Below are positions 16,102 through 25,101 of a stretch of 64,000 nt of DNA, piece after piece; position 1 is the stretch's first letter, and every line of letters starts with the position of its first letter. The stretch is taken from NCBI GenBank assembly GCA_045603745.1, contig JAZUMQ010000012.1, forward strand, positions 1 to 64,000, given 5' to 3'. The position numbers and the translations under genes were made by a program. This stretch comes from RGIG995 sp045603745 (GTDB lineage: Bacteria; Bacillota; Clostridia; Oscillospirales; UBA644). Below the pieces are notes generated by a model. The model saw only the letters and a program-made list of their open reading frames with translations, had not been told where the DNA came from and did no database searches.

Positions 16102-17748
16102 CTATTGTTTTTCGTTTAAATATTTCAAAAATGCTTTTCCCGCCAAAGTTCGGTCTACGTGGGGCGCTACGAACAGATACCCCCGCCATTTGCTTAAATT
16201 GAAGGAGTTCGTCCACTCTTCGATGCGGTCAATGGCTTTCGTTCTGGGAATGGGATTGTGTTGTTTGTCCACTACGGTCAGGGATAGGTCGGTCTCCAGC
16301 GGCGGTTGGAAAGACAGGGCAAGGTCGAATGCGTCAAAGTCCGCTTCTTTTCCTGCTTTTTCGTATTCTTCGGCGATTTTCGAGGCGATTTTTTTACGTT
16401 CCTCGATAATTTCTTCCACCGTACAGGTTTTCAGAAATTGAATATAAGAGGCGATATGTTCCGGGAACAGGGTCTGTCTCTGCCATTGTTCCAGAAAGGT
16501 CTGCAACACTTCTTTTTTCGCCGTTTGGTCGGTTTCGGATTCCAATTTTTTCAGGGTATGAGTCAACATTTTATCATTTAATTGATATTCTCCGAAACTG
16601 TCGGGAGACAACTCCAACGCCCGCTTGAGCAAGGTTCTGCGGGAGAAGGATTGCATGATAGATTCCAAAGTTTTCGTTTCGGCGCCGTCTGCGGCAAAGG
16701 GGCGTTTTTTGGAATGATACAACGCACTCAATTCCTGATTGTTCAGGAACAAAAAATCGCAAGGGTGCTTGATTTTTTCCACTCGAACCAAGGCGTAGAT
16801 TGCGTCTTTCATTTGTGTTTCCGCGGCTAAAACTTTCTGGTGGCGGTACATATAGTGATAGAGCATGGAGCGGTTGAACAGCAGTTCTTCTACCGTGGAA
16901 AGGGCGTCGGCAGTAATGCCCAGACGATAGTCGCAGATTCCGTCTTCTTCGGTTTTGCAAAGGACTAATTTTAACAAAAACCGTTCCACTCCGTAGGTCA
17001 GGGCGATGCCGGCAGTGTAACTGTCTCGTTGGGTATAGTCTAATTTGTCTGCATCGAAATTTCCGTTGAGTACGGTGGTAAGGTAGGAATATTTTGTGCC
17101 GTCGCTTCCTTGATTTACCGCTCCGATGACCATATTCGCCGCTTTTTGAAGCAGACCTTTCGCCTGTTTGCGGGTGCGAATTCCGGGATAATTGATGTTC
17201 CGATAAAAGAAATCAACGAAGGCGTCGGAGACAATGATCAGATACGAAAATACTTCGTGGGGCGAGGGAGAAACGTCCTGTTCGGTCTCTTGAATTACTT
17301 GGTTTCGCATGGAGACGAATTCCGGCATGGAGCCGTAGACCGCTTCCGACAGATGGGAATAGGGGCAATGTCCTACGTCGTGCAACAGGGCGGCAAGCCG
17401 CACCAATCGAATTTCATCTTCTCCGATGACCGATGCTACTTCCGGACGTTGACGAGATTCGGAATAGAGTTGCTCCATCATGCGGGAGGCAATGGCTGCC
17501 GTGCCCAGGGAATGTTCAAATCGGGTATGTCGGGCGGCTGGATAGGTAGAATCCGCCAATCCGACTTGGTTGACGTTGCGCAACCTTTGAAAGAGGGGAG
17601 AGTCGATCAGCCGCACTTCCCAGGGGTGAAAAACCACCGACCCCCAGATCGGGTCGTGAATGATCTTATTTCCGGTAGCGGTGGGCAGATACCCTTTTAC
17701 CATGGTTTTGACGTAACGGTCAATACGGGTGCGAAAATCATCGTTCAT
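16102..17748 (-). CDS. HD-domain phosphohydrolase (dGTPase/SAMHD1-like)
   Basis: 548 residues. An HD metal-dependent phosphohydrolase domain occupies the first 250 residues: FQRLRNVNQVGLADSTYPAA, RHTRFEHSLG with the first His, and LLHDVGHCPYSH with the HD pair. The layout follows the YdhJ/dGTP triphosphohydrolase-like group. The C-terminal half is helical and of unknown role. ATG 17748 follows AAGGAAG; the frame to 17826 crosses the promoter. The stop codon is TAG. Likely a nucleotide or nucleic-acid phosphohydrolase; the dCMP deaminase gene is divergent beside it, which fits nucleotide metabolism. Confidence 0.85.
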   Translation of the reverse strand: MNDDFRTRIDRYVKTMVKGYLPTATGNKIIHDPIWGSVVFHPWEVRLIDSPLFQRLRNVNQVGLADSTYPAARHTRFEHSLGTAAIASRMMEQLYSESRQRPEVASVIGEDEIRLVRLAALLHDVGHCPYSHLSEAVYGSMPEFVSMRNQVIQETEQDVSPSPHEVFSYLIIVSDAFVDFFYRNINYPGIRTRKQAKGLLQKAANMVIGAVNQGSDGTKYSYLTTVLNGNFDADKLDYTQRDSYTAGIALTYGVERFLLKLVLCKTEEDGICDYRLGITADALSTVEELLFNRSMLYHYMYRHQKVLAAETQMKDAIYALVRVEKIKHPCDFLFLNNQELSALYHSKKRPFAADGAETKTLESIMQSFSRRTLLKRALELSPDSFGEYQLNDKMLTHTLKKLESETDQTAKKEVLQTFLEQWQRQTLFPEHIASYIQFLKTCTVEEIIEERKKIASKIAEEYEKAGKEADFDAFDLALSFQPPLETDLSLTVVDKQHNPIPRTKAIDRIEEWTNSFNLSKWRGYLFVAPHVDRTLAGKAFLKYLNEKQ

Positions 17749-17773
17749 GGAGCTTCCTTCCTTTCCTATTACC

Positions 17774-17802
17774 ATTATCTCATGAAAATCGCCGTCCGTC
17801 AA
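17774..17802 (-). promoter_or_regulatory. Promoter of the HD-domain gene
   Basis: Minus strand TTGACG, 17-bp spacer, GATAAT, 26 bp before the ATG. Confidence 0.7.
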
Positions 17803-17842
17803 GGGGGTTTTGTAACTTTTTTGCAACGATTCTGCGCTTTTC

Positions 17843-17872
17843 TTGATTTCTCGCCCATTCCTATGTTATAAT
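17843..17872 (+). promoter_or_regulatory. Promoter of the dCMP deaminase gene
   Basis: TTGATT, 18-bp spacer, TATAAT, 26 bp before ATG 17899 and divergent from the HD-gene promoter. Confidence 0.65.
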
Positions 17873-17898
17873 AAAGAAAACAAAGGAGGGGATTTCCC

Positions 17899-18390
17899 AT
17901 GATTCGCAGAGATAAGGAAAATTATTATCTTGACATCGCCGGCACGGTTTGTGAGCGCAGTACCTGTCTTCGCAAGACTTATGGGGCTGTGATCGTAAAG
18001 AACGATACCATCATTTCCACCGGATATAACGGAGCCCCGCGGGGGCGTCAGAATTGCTGTGACTTAGGCTGGTGTCTCCGGGCAAAATATAATATTCCCA
18101 GCGGAGAACGGTATGAACTTTGCCGGTCGGTTCATGCCGAGGCAAACGCCATTATCGTCGCTCCCAGAGAAGAAATGATCGGCGCTACGCTGTATATGGT
18201 CTGCCGGGATCCCAAAGACGGGTCTTTGGTGGCGGGAACCAATTCCTGTTCTATGTGCAAACGGCTGATCATCAACGCCGGCATTTCCACTGTGGTTATT
18301 CGGGATACGGAAACCGAGTATCGGGTCATTGACGTGGTCAAGGAATGGGTGGAAAACGATACGTCGTTGGAATTGCACTCCGGTTATTGA
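17899..18390 (+). CDS. dCMP deaminase family protein
   Basis: 163 residues of the cytidine/deoxycytidylate deaminase superfamily. The zinc site reads HAEANAI (His ligand and catalytic Glu) plus CSMCKRLI (two Cys ligands). GYNGAPRG and the extra Cys-rich insert before HAE are typical of the ComEB/dCMP deaminase branch. It would convert dCMP to dUMP for dTMP synthesis. ATG 17899 has AAGGAGG. Single-gene transcript. ComEB of competence operons is the same family, but no comE genes are nearby. Confidence 0.92.
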   Translation: MIRRDKENYYLDIAGTVCERSTCLRKTYGAVIVKNDTIISTGYNGAPRGRQNCCDLGWCLRAKYNIPSGERYELCRSVHAEANAIIVAPREEMIGATLYMVCRDPKDGSLVAGTNSCSMCKRLIINAGISTVVIRDTETEYRVIDVVKEWVENDTSLELHSGY

Positions 18391-18503
18391 TTATTTTTCA
18401 GAAAAAATTCAAAAAACCTTCGTCAAAATGCACAGAAATTTGCATTTAATTTTGGGCATTGCGACGATTGTTGTGTTTTAATTCCGAGACTTTTAAAAAA
18501 CTC

Positions 18504-18533
18504 TTGACAAAGGCCCTATAAAATTGTTATAAT
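18504..18533 (+). promoter_or_regulatory. Promoter of the solute-binding lipoprotein gene
   Basis: TTGACA, 18-bp spacer, TATAAT, followed by an AAGGCCCGCTTTCGGGC leader hairpin (18543-18558) and then ATG 18591. Confidence 0.8.
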
Positions 18534-18590
18534 AGTAACACGAAGGCCCGCTTTCGGGCAAAACCATTTTTTTTGAAAGAGGTATCAATC

Positions 18591-20117
18591 ATGAAAATCG
18601 CAAGAAGATTGTTGTCCTTACTCCTTGCTCTGTTGATGATTTTTGCTTTGGCTGCTTGTGGCGGCAACGAAAATCCGACGGACGTTCCCGGCGGAGATCA
18701 AGGCGGCAAAAACCCCGTTGGCGGTGGAAGTGACGATGTGTCCGGTGGCAACAGCGACGTAGACGACTTCGTTATGCCCGACCGTCCCATCGACGAAACT
18801 ACCGGCAAAAACTACATCATCATTCAACACGAAGAAATCGATAACCCCTTCGGTTACGCTCAGGACTCCAAGATGGGGCTTCAGGTTGCGGATCGTGTTG
18901 CTGAAGTCGAAAAATTGTACGGTTGTACCATTCGGTTCAACCAGATTGCTTACACCTCAACCTTCGTTACTCAGATGCAGGCGTTGCAGTTTTCTGAAGA
19001 CGGCGGCGACATCGTTTTTGCTTATAAGAACGCCTATTTGCGCAGATGCTTGGGTACCGGCGGAGCTGACTGCTTGATGCAGGATCTTTTGGCTGTCGAT
19101 AACATCATCAATTTCTGGAATGCGGAAAAATGGGGAACCATCACCGCTCGTGAATCCATGATGGCAGGCGGTAACTTCTACGGTGTTTCTCCCGCACTGT
19201 GGGTAGACTGTACTCCCCTTCCTTACTACCAGGTCGTTTATAATAAGAACTTGATTGAATCTTCCGGTGTGACCGATCCTCAGGAATACTGGGAAAATGA
19301 AGAATGGGATCGTTATGCGATGATCGATGTTATCGCCGGTTCTACCGATGAAGCCTCCGGTGTTTGGGGTATGACTGCGGTTGCGGAACACATGGTCCGT
19401 GCCACTTTCCTTTCTACCGGAATGCAGTTGATTTCCATTGATAAAATCAATCCCGACGGAACGGTAGAATGGTCCAACAATGTGAAATCTGCCGAAGCAG
19501 CAGAAGCGCTTCAATGGTTTAAGACCACCTTGACCACACATGCCAAGTGCTTCAATAACGGCAGCTACAATTACTCCGGTGGTTGGGCGACTTACACCCC
19601 CTTCAACGAAGGATTGTGCACCATGGCGATGACTCGTCCCATCGACCTGTTTGATTACGTGGTCGTTGAAAGCCAGAATCCCTTCGGTCTGACTACTTGG
19701 GCAGGTGAAGAAGCCAACACCCTCTCCGGTTATTACGAACACGTTTATTCCATCGCTATCCCCGTCTTTGCTCAGAACATTCAACATTCCGCATTCATTA
19801 TTGCCGATATGTTTGAAGGTCTCGAAGGAATCGAAAGTTACGACGATGTAATCGCGTACTACGGCGATACTTACTTTGAATCCGAATTGGATCTGCAGAT
19901 GTTGGTTCGTCCCGGTGCTACGCTCCAGTATTCTTACTGGCCCAACGACGGCATCGATACCATCTGGACCACGCTCAAAGACAATATGATGATAATGCCT
20001 TCCGTTGCTTCCATGATTGAAAAATACGCCGGTCTTATTGATACCGCCGTTGAAAATCACATCGTTCCCAACAAGGTTGCTCTGGAAGCTTGGAGCACCA
20101 AAGTGAATTTCGATTAA
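18591..20117 (+). CDS. Extracellular solute-binding lipoprotein
   Basis: 508 residues. A lipoprotein signal peptide ends at the lipobox LAAC (ALAACGG), followed by a Gly/Asp/Asn-rich linker and an ABC-type family 1-like solute-binding domain with many aromatics, suggesting a sugar or oligosaccharide ligand. ATG 18591 follows GAAAGAGGT. No permease or ATPase gene is adjacent, so it must work with a distant transporter. Codon use is noticeably regular and the promoter is near consensus, which fits high expression. A terminator follows at 20143. Confidence 0.85.
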   Translation: MKIARRLLSLLLALLMIFALAACGGNENPTDVPGGDQGGKNPVGGGSDDVSGGNSDVDDFVMPDRPIDETTGKNYIIIQHEEIDNPFGYAQDSKMGLQVADRVAEVEKLYGCTIRFNQIAYTSTFVTQMQALQFSEDGGDIVFAYKNAYLRRCLGTGGADCLMQDLLAVDNIINFWNAEKWGTITARESMMAGGNFYGVSPALWVDCTPLPYYQVVYNKNLIESSGVTDPQEYWENEEWDRYAMIDVIAGSTDEASGVWGMTAVAEHMVRATFLSTGMQLISIDKINPDGTVEWSNNVKSAEAAEALQWFKTTLTTHAKCFNNGSYNYSGGWATYTPFNEGLCTMAMTRPIDLFDYVVVESQNPFGLTTWAGEEANTLSGYYEHVYSIAIPVFAQNIQHSAFIIADMFEGLEGIESYDDVIAYYGDTYFESELDLQMLVRPGATLQYSYWPNDGIDTIWTTLKDNMMIMPSVASMIEKYAGLIDTAVENHIVPNKVALEAWSTKVNFD

Positions 20118-20142
20118 TGAATTCATTGAATTGAATTTCCAA

Positions 20143-20173
20143 CGCCCGGAAGTTTTCTTCCGGGCGGTTTTTT
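20143..20173 (+). terminator. Intrinsic terminator
   Basis: CGCCCGGAAG / CTTCCGGGCG stem, short T-rich loop, seven-T tail. Confidence 0.9.
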
Positions 20174-20208
20174 TGGAAAAGAAATAAATAAACCGAGGAG
20201 AATCGGGC

Positions 20209-21111
20209 ATGAAATTTCAATGGAAACAGAACGGTTGCGCGTTGCTTGCAGCTTTGATCTGGGGGACGGCGTTCGTTGCTCAGGATCTTTGTTCCGGGCT
20301 GATTGGAGTCTTTGCCTTTAATGCTCTCCGCTCTTGGATTGCTATCATCGGGTTGGGGGCGTTTCTTCTGCTTCGCAACGGGTTTCGGAAAAAACGGGGC
20401 ATTTTTCGGAAAGAAAACCCAAAGTATTTTTGGTTGGGGGGATTGATCTGCGGATTTTTCCTTGCCATCGCCTCAAATCTTCAACAATTCGGCATTGCCG
20501 ATAGCGGGACGGGGAAGGCCAGTTTCATTACGGCTTTGTATGTGGTCTTGGTTCCGGTTTTTGGTATTTTTTACGGAAAAAAGAACCCTTTTACCGTTTG
20601 GGTGGGCGTGGTCGCTGCCGGAGTGGGAATGTATTTGCTTTGTATCAAAGGGGATTTTACGATTGATAAAGGAGACTTGTTTTTGGTCGCCTGTGCCGTC
20701 TCCTTTGCGTTACAGGTCTTGGCGGTGGATTACTTCGTGAAAAAAGTGGATAGCATCGCCCTCTCCTGGGGACAATTTTTCTTTACGGCGGTTTTTTCCA
20801 GCATCTTTGCCGTAATCTTTGATACATCTACCTCGGCAGAGGGGGTCATTTCTTGCATTTTACCCCTTTTGTACGTGGGGGTGTTCTCCAGTTGTATTGC
20901 CTATACCCTGCAAAACGTGGCACAGGTAGGGGCAAACCCCACCGTCGTGTCGCTGATTTTTTCGTTGGAATCGGTTTTCGGTGTGTTGGCGGGGGCAATT
21001 TTCTTAAGGGAAATATTGTTGCCTCGAGAATATTTCGGTTGCGTGCTGATGTTGTTTGGCGTGGTGATTTCCCAATTGTCTTTCCCGAGAAAAAAGAAGC
21101 TTTCTTCATGA
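20209..21111 (+). CDS. EamA/DMT family transporter
   Basis: 300 residues with ten hydrophobic segments in two EamA repeats: ALIWGTAFVAQ in the first helix and the second repeat starting near ALQVLAVDYF. The family exports metabolites such as amino acids; the substrate here is unknown. ATG 20209 has GAGGAG. The stop is followed within 6 bp by a terminator whose loop carries the -35 of the next promoter. Confidence 0.88.
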   Translation: MKFQWKQNGCALLAALIWGTAFVAQDLCSGLIGVFAFNALRSWIAIIGLGAFLLLRNGFRKKRGIFRKENPKYFWLGGLICGFFLAIASNLQQFGIADSGTGKASFITALYVVLVPVFGIFYGKKNPFTVWVGVVAAGVGMYLLCIKGDFTIDKGDLFLVACAVSFALQVLAVDYFVKKVDSIALSWGQFFFTAVFSSIFAVIFDTSTSAEGVISCILPLLYVGVFSSCIAYTLQNVAQVGANPTVVSLIFSLESVFGVLAGAIFLREILLPREYFGCVLMLFGVVISQLSFPRKKKLSS

Positions 21112-21117
21112 TTTTAA

Positions 21118-21147
21118 GCGGACTGTTATTGACAGTCCGCCTTTTTT
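21118..21147 (+). terminator. Terminator of the DMT gene overlapping the birA promoter
   Basis: GCGGACTGT / ACAGTCCGC stem, TATTG loop, six-T tail. The TTGACA of the birA promoter spans loop and right arm. Confidence 0.85.
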
Positions 21148-21157
21148 ATGGTAAAAT
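21129..21157 (+). promoter_or_regulatory. Promoter of birA-bioY inside the upstream terminator
   Basis: TTGACA (21129-21134), 17-bp spacer, TAAAAT (21152-21157), 34 bp before birA ATG 21192. No BirA-type long palindrome is seen. Confidence 0.7.
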
Positions 21158-21191
21158 AGAAAAAGATATTTTATCGGAAGGGAGGATTGCC

Positions 21192-21974
21192 ATGAAAGAC
21201 GGACTTTCCGCAACGGCAGTGCAATCACGATTGACCTGTCCTTATCGGGTTTCGGTGGTAGATGAAACCACCTCTACCAATGGGGATGTGAAGGCATTGG
21301 CGGAGGCGGGAGAGCCTGCGGGTTACGTGCTGATCGCAGACCGGCAGACTCGGGGCAGGGGACGGCTTGACCGCACTTTTTATTCTCCCCAAGGAACGGG
21401 ACTATATCTTTCATTGTTGTTGCGCCCCCAGTGCCCTGCCATCGAAGGGATATTTTTAACTACCGTCGCCGCTGTTGCCGCCGCTCGAGCGGTACAATCG
21501 GCGTTCGGGTTGGACGTAGGGATCAAATGGGTCAACGATCTTTATTATAAAGAACGGAAAGTATGCGGAATTCTTACCGAATCCTATACGGATCTTGAGT
21601 CCGGAATTTTGCAATACGCCGTTTGCGGGATTGGTTTCAATGTCTTTGCGCCTCCGGAGGGCTTTCCGAAGGAATTATCCGGAATTGCCGGGGTTCTTTT
21701 GGATTCCTATGACGAAGGGGCTCGGATTCGCCTTGCCGCCGCCTTTCTCAACGAATTTTATCGGGCGATGACCGAAGATCGATCCGCTATTTTAGAGGAA
21801 TACCGGAGGCGGTCGATTTTGATCGGTAAAACCGTCACTTCTCCCACCGGAACCTTTGAGGGTACCGCCGAGGCCTTGGGAATCGACGATACTGCTGGAT
21901 TGATCGTCCGTTTTGGGGACGGAACTCAGACTGTTTTGTCTGCCGGGGAAGTGAGCGTGCGGATTCATGAATAA
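21192..21974 (+). CDS. birA: Biotin--[acetyl-CoA carboxylase] ligase, monofunctional
   Basis: 260 residues, so it lacks the N-terminal winged-helix repressor domain of E. coli-type BirA. Catalytic features: DETTSTN, QTRGRGRLDR (the GRGRxxR biotinyl-AMP loop), IKWVNDLYY (KWxND), GIGFNV, and a small C-terminal SH3-like domain. It attaches biotin to carrier proteins. ATG 21192 follows GGGAGG. bioY overlaps its end by 8 bp, linking biotin uptake to use. Confidence 0.93.
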   Translation: MKDGLSATAVQSRLTCPYRVSVVDETTSTNGDVKALAEAGEPAGYVLIADRQTRGRGRLDRTFYSPQGTGLYLSLLLRPQCPAIEGIFLTTVAAVAAARAVQSAFGLDVGIKWVNDLYYKERKVCGILTESYTDLESGILQYAVCGIGFNVFAPPEGFPKELSGIAGVLLDSYDEGARIRLAAAFLNEFYRAMTEDRSAILEEYRRRSILIGKTVTSPTGTFEGTAEALGIDDTAGLIVRFGDGTQTVLSAGEVSVRIHE

Positions 21975-22488
21975 ACCTCGGTCTTTGGTATTGATTGGAT
22001 TATTCGGGGCCTTGTTAGGGATTTTTTCGCAATTGATGCTCCCTTCACCTGCCGGAATCCCCCTAACCTTGCAAACCTTTGCCGTGGCTCTTTGCGGTTT
22101 TTTGTTGGGTTGGAAACGCGGTTTGGCTGCCCTTTGCGTGTGGCTGACCTTAGGTGCCGTGGGGGTTCCTGTTTTTTCCGGATTCCGAGGCGGAGCAGAG
22201 GTGTTGTTTGGTCCGGCCGGCGGATTTTTAATCGGATTTTTGTGGCTCGTCTTTTTCTGCGGGCTTATCCTTTCGGGAAAGCCTTGGGCTTCTCTGATTT
22301 TTTCTTTTGTTGGACTTTTACTTTGCTACGTTACGGGGGCAACTTGGGGTTGCTTTGTCGCCCATCTGCCCGTTGAGACTGTAATTCTATCGGTTTGTCT
22401 TCCCTATTTTCTAAAAGACGTCCTTTGTCTTTTGGGGGCCTATTTTTGTGCAAGGGGAATTGGACGTATCCTTTTTTTTGAGAAATGA
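21967..22488 (+). CDS. bioY: Biotin transporter BioY (ECF substrate-binding component)
   Basis: 173 residues with about six hydrophobic helices. SPAGIPLTLQTFAVALCGFLLGWKRG and GPAGGFLIGF, split here as family blocks, are characteristic of BioY. BioY binds biotin in the membrane and works alone or with a shared EcfAA'T module. The start ATG lies inside birA (8-bp overlap), so expression is coupled. No other ecf genes are in the window. Confidence 0.9.
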   Translation: MNKPRSLVLIGLFGALLGIFSQLMLPSPAGIPLTLQTFAVALCGFLLGWKRGLAALCVWLTLGAVGVPVFSGFRGGAEVLFGPAGGFLIGFLWLVFFCGLILSGKPWASLIFSFVGLLLCYVTGATWGCFVAHLPVETVILSVCLPYFLKDVLCLLGAYFCARGIGRILFFEK

Positions 22489-22499
22489 GGTGTATGTGC

Positions 22500-23672
22500 A
22501 TGAAAAAAATATTGGTACTGCTCCTTTTGGGGTGCTTATCCCTTGCGCTTTTCGGATGCAACGGTGAGCCCTTTGTTGGGATTGACAGTTCCGCATTGGA
22601 GCCCTTTGTGATTGGGGGAATCGGCTCTTTGTCCGAGGAAGGAAACTCCTTTGGAACTTCGGTGTTTCGGGGTGCCCAACTTGCCGTGGAAGAAATCAAT
22701 GCTACGGGTGGTGTCAACGGCTTTCGGTTGGTGTTGAATTTCCAGGATTCCAAGGGAGATCCTCAAACCGCCGTCACCCTCTATGACAAATTGATGAAAA
22801 ATGATATGAAAGTTTTGTTGGAAGGGGGATCTTCTCCGGAAGTGGAGGGGTTGTCCGATCATGTTTCAAAAGACGGATTGTTGACCCTTACCGCCGCGTC
22901 GAACGCTTCTGTTTTGCTGGAGAGCGGAAACCGGTTTCGGGTTTGTGCTTCCGATACCAGGATCGGAACGCTGATGGCAAATTTTCTGGCAGACCAGAGA
23001 TGGACCCAGGACGTTTTGTTGCTGACTTACGGAGCGGAAACGGAGAAAAAGGAACAGTCCATTGCCTTTAACGATACTTTTTTGGGCAGAGGCGGAAAGG
23101 TTGACGTGTATCCGATTTTTGATGAGGATCTTGCGGATTTCTCCAATCTTCTGAATGTTTTGGACGATTCCCGTTGGGAAGTGATCTATCTCGATCTTCC
23201 TCCGGCGATTGCCGAAGAATTTTTGGAAGCCTATCCCTGGGACGGAACTACCGATGACGTGCGGATCATCGGAAGCAATGCGTTGGAGGGAATTTTAACG
23301 CGAACAAAAACGCCGAAACGGTGGGAAGGAGCCTTGGTTGTCACTTCCTTTGATCCCTATGATTCTTCTGTGCTGGTGCAAAATTTTGTGACGTCTTACA
23401 AAGAATCCTATCAAACCTTGCCCGATCGCTATGCCGCCGACGCCTACGACGCCGTTTACGCCATTGCCGAGGCTCTGAAAAAGGCGGGAATCACCCCAGA
23501 CAACGTAGACAACAATGATTTTAATCAGAAAATGATCTCCGCCATGACAAAAATCACCGTCAACGGGATCACCGGAACCATGTCTTGGACTACCGACGGC
23601 GAAACCACCCGCCCCGCATCGGTGAAGATCATCAAAGACGGAAAATACACGGTTTTTGTAAAAGAACAATAA
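22500..23672 (+). CDS. Type 1 periplasmic-binding-fold lipoprotein (Leu/Ile/Val-binding-like)
   Basis: 390 residues. Signal peptide with lipobox LFGC, then a receptor-family ligand-binding domain: GGIGSLSEEGNSFGTSVFRG, AVEEINATGGVNG, FQDSKGDPQTA and DAYDAVYAIAEALKKAG are the usual LivJ-type blocks. It should bind an amino acid or similar small solute outside the cell. ATG 22500 lies 11 bp after the bioY stop, so it is in the birA-bioY transcript. No livHMGF permease genes are adjacent, which is unusual for this family. Confidence 0.87.
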   Translation: MKKILVLLLLGCLSLALFGCNGEPFVGIDSSALEPFVIGGIGSLSEEGNSFGTSVFRGAQLAVEEINATGGVNGFRLVLNFQDSKGDPQTAVTLYDKLMKNDMKVLLEGGSSPEVEGLSDHVSKDGLLTLTAASNASVLLESGNRFRVCASDTRIGTLMANFLADQRWTQDVLLLTYGAETEKKEQSIAFNDTFLGRGGKVDVYPIFDEDLADFSNLLNVLDDSRWEVIYLDLPPAIAEEFLEAYPWDGTTDDVRIIGSNALEGILTRTKTPKRWEGALVVTSFDPYDSSVLVQNFVTSYKESYQTLPDRYAADAYDAVYAIAEALKKAGITPDNVDNNDFNQKMISAMTKITVNGITGTMSWTTDGETTRPASVKIIKDGKYTVFVKEQ

Positions 23673-23703
23673 TCCCTTTTTCGTGTTTTGAAAAGCCGGG
23701 GAC

Positions 23704-23732
23704 TTGATTTTTCCGCAATAATGTGATATAAT
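23704..23732 (+). promoter_or_regulatory. Promoter of tyrS
   Basis: TTGATT, 17-bp spacer, TATAAT, 33 bp before the tyrS ATG. The leader is too short for a T-box. Confidence 0.75.
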
Positions 23733-23765
23733 GGTAGAAATTGATTGTATTATAGGAGTAATATC

Positions 23766-24989
23766 ATGCAGATTTATGAAGAATTGGTCGCCCGGGGTTT
23801 GATTGCCCAGACCACCGATGAAGAGCAGATTCGGGATCTTGTCAACAACGGCAAGGCGACTTTCTATATCGGCTTTGACCCCACGGCAGACTCCCTTCAC
23901 GTGGGGCACTTTATGGCGCTCTGTTTAATGAAGCGTCTGCAAATGGCGGGAAACCGTCCCATCGCCTTGATTGGCGGCGGCACTGCCATGATCGGGGACC
24001 CCTCGGGAAGAACCGATATGCGTTCCATGATGACCAAAGAAGTCATTGACCACAACTGTGCCTGCTTTAAAAAGCAGATGGAACGGTTCATCGAATTCGG
24101 AGAAGGAAAGGCGCAGATGGTGAATAACGCCGACTGGCTTTTGAACCTGAATTATATTGATTTTATCCGGGACATCGGCGGTTGCTTCTCGGTCAATGCC
24201 ATGTTGCGCGCCGAATGTTTCAAACAGCGTATGGAAAAGGGCTTGTCCTTCTTGGAATTTAACTATATGCCCATGCAATCCTACGACTTCTACTACCTCT
24301 ATCAGCACTACGACTGCAATCTTCAGTTCGGCGGAAACGACCAGTGGTCCAATATGTTGGGCGGAACCGAACTGATTCGCCGGAAATTGGGCAAAGACGC
24401 CCATGCCATGACCATCACCCTGCTTCTCAATTCCGAAGGCAAAAAGATGGGTAAGACCGCCAAGGGCGCCGTCTGGCTTGATCCGAACAAAACTTCTCCC
24501 TTTGACTTCTACCAATATTGGCGGAACGTGGAAGATGCAGACGTTTTGAAATGTATCCGCATGCTGACCTTCCTGCCTCTGGAGGAGATCGACAAAATGG
24601 ACGCTTGGGAAGGAAGCCAGCTGAACCAGGCCAAGGAAATTTTGGCGTACGAATTGACCAAACTGGTTCATGGCGACGAAGAAGCGAACAAAGCCCAAGC
24701 CGCCGCAAAAGCCCTGTTCTCCCAAGGGGGCGACAGTGCCAATATGCCCACCTGCACGCTGACCGACGAAGATTTTGTTGACGGAAAGATCGACGTTCTC
24801 GCCGTCCTCGTCAAAGCGGGTTTGAATCCTTCCCGCGCCGAAGCACGCCGCGCCGTTGACCAAGGGGGCGTTTCGGTGGACGGTGAAAAAGTCACCGACA
24901 ACAAGACCTCCTACACCAAAGCCGATTTCGCCGACGGAAAAGTGTTCCGCCGGGGCAAAAAGGCTTACATGAAAGTTGTTGCAGAATAA
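23766..24989 (+). CDS. tyrS: Tyrosyl-tRNA synthetase
   Basis: 407 residues, a complete class I synthetase. HIGH appears as SLHVGHF near residue 45 and KMSKS as KMGKTAKG near 230; a C-terminal S4 RNA-binding domain follows (NPSRAEARRAVDQGGVSVDG). The QFGGNDQWSNM block binds tyrosine/tRNA. ATG 23766 follows ATAGGAG. The KMGK form marks the TyrRS branch common in Clostridia. A hairpin element and terminator follow its stop. Confidence 0.96.
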   Translation: MQIYEELVARGLIAQTTDEEQIRDLVNNGKATFYIGFDPTADSLHVGHFMALCLMKRLQMAGNRPIALIGGGTAMIGDPSGRTDMRSMMTKEVIDHNCACFKKQMERFIEFGEGKAQMVNNADWLLNLNYIDFIRDIGGCFSVNAMLRAECFKQRMEKGLSFLEFNYMPMQSYDFYYLYQHYDCNLQFGGNDQWSNMLGGTELIRRKLGKDAHAMTITLLLNSEGKKMGKTAKGAVWLDPNKTSPFDFYQYWRNVEDADVLKCIRMLTFLPLEEIDKMDAWEGSQLNQAKEILAYELTKLVHGDEEANKAQAAAKALFSQGGDSANMPTCTLTDEDFVDGKIDVLAVLVKAGLNPSRAEARRAVDQGGVSVDGEKVTDNKTSYTKADFADGKVFRRGKKAYMKVVAE

Positions 24990-24998
24990 AAATGGTTT

Positions 24999-25074
24999 GT
25001 TCCTTCTTTTTTCGCGAAAAAAGAAGGAACCGAAGAAAAAAGCTGAATTGGCGAACTTCTTTTGAAGTTCGCCA
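24999..25074 (+). repeat. Dispersed double-hairpin element, copy D, with tyrS terminator
   Basis: Perfect 14-bp-plus inverted repeat GTTCCTTCTTTTTTCG / CGAAAAAAGAAGGAAC (24999-25030), then CGAAGAAAAAAGC, then TGGCGAACTTC/GAAGTTCGCCA (25049-25074) followed by GATTTTTTATTTC, a working terminator for tyrS. Confidence 0.82.
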
Positions 25075-25101
25075 GATTTTTTATTTCATTTCCTTTTCGT
25101 C

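Noticed and set aside
18957..20210. Minus-strand frame of 417 codons opposite the solute-binding lipoprotein
   Set aside because: Antisense shadow; the opposite strand has promoter, signal peptide, lipobox and terminator.
23673..23765. T-box riboswitch upstream of tyrS
   Set aside because: The gap is only 93 bp and the promoter lies 33 bp from the ATG, leaving no room.
23925..24863. Minus-strand frame of 312 codons opposite tyrS
   Set aside because: Antisense to a complete tyrosyl-tRNA synthetase; no start signal or domain.
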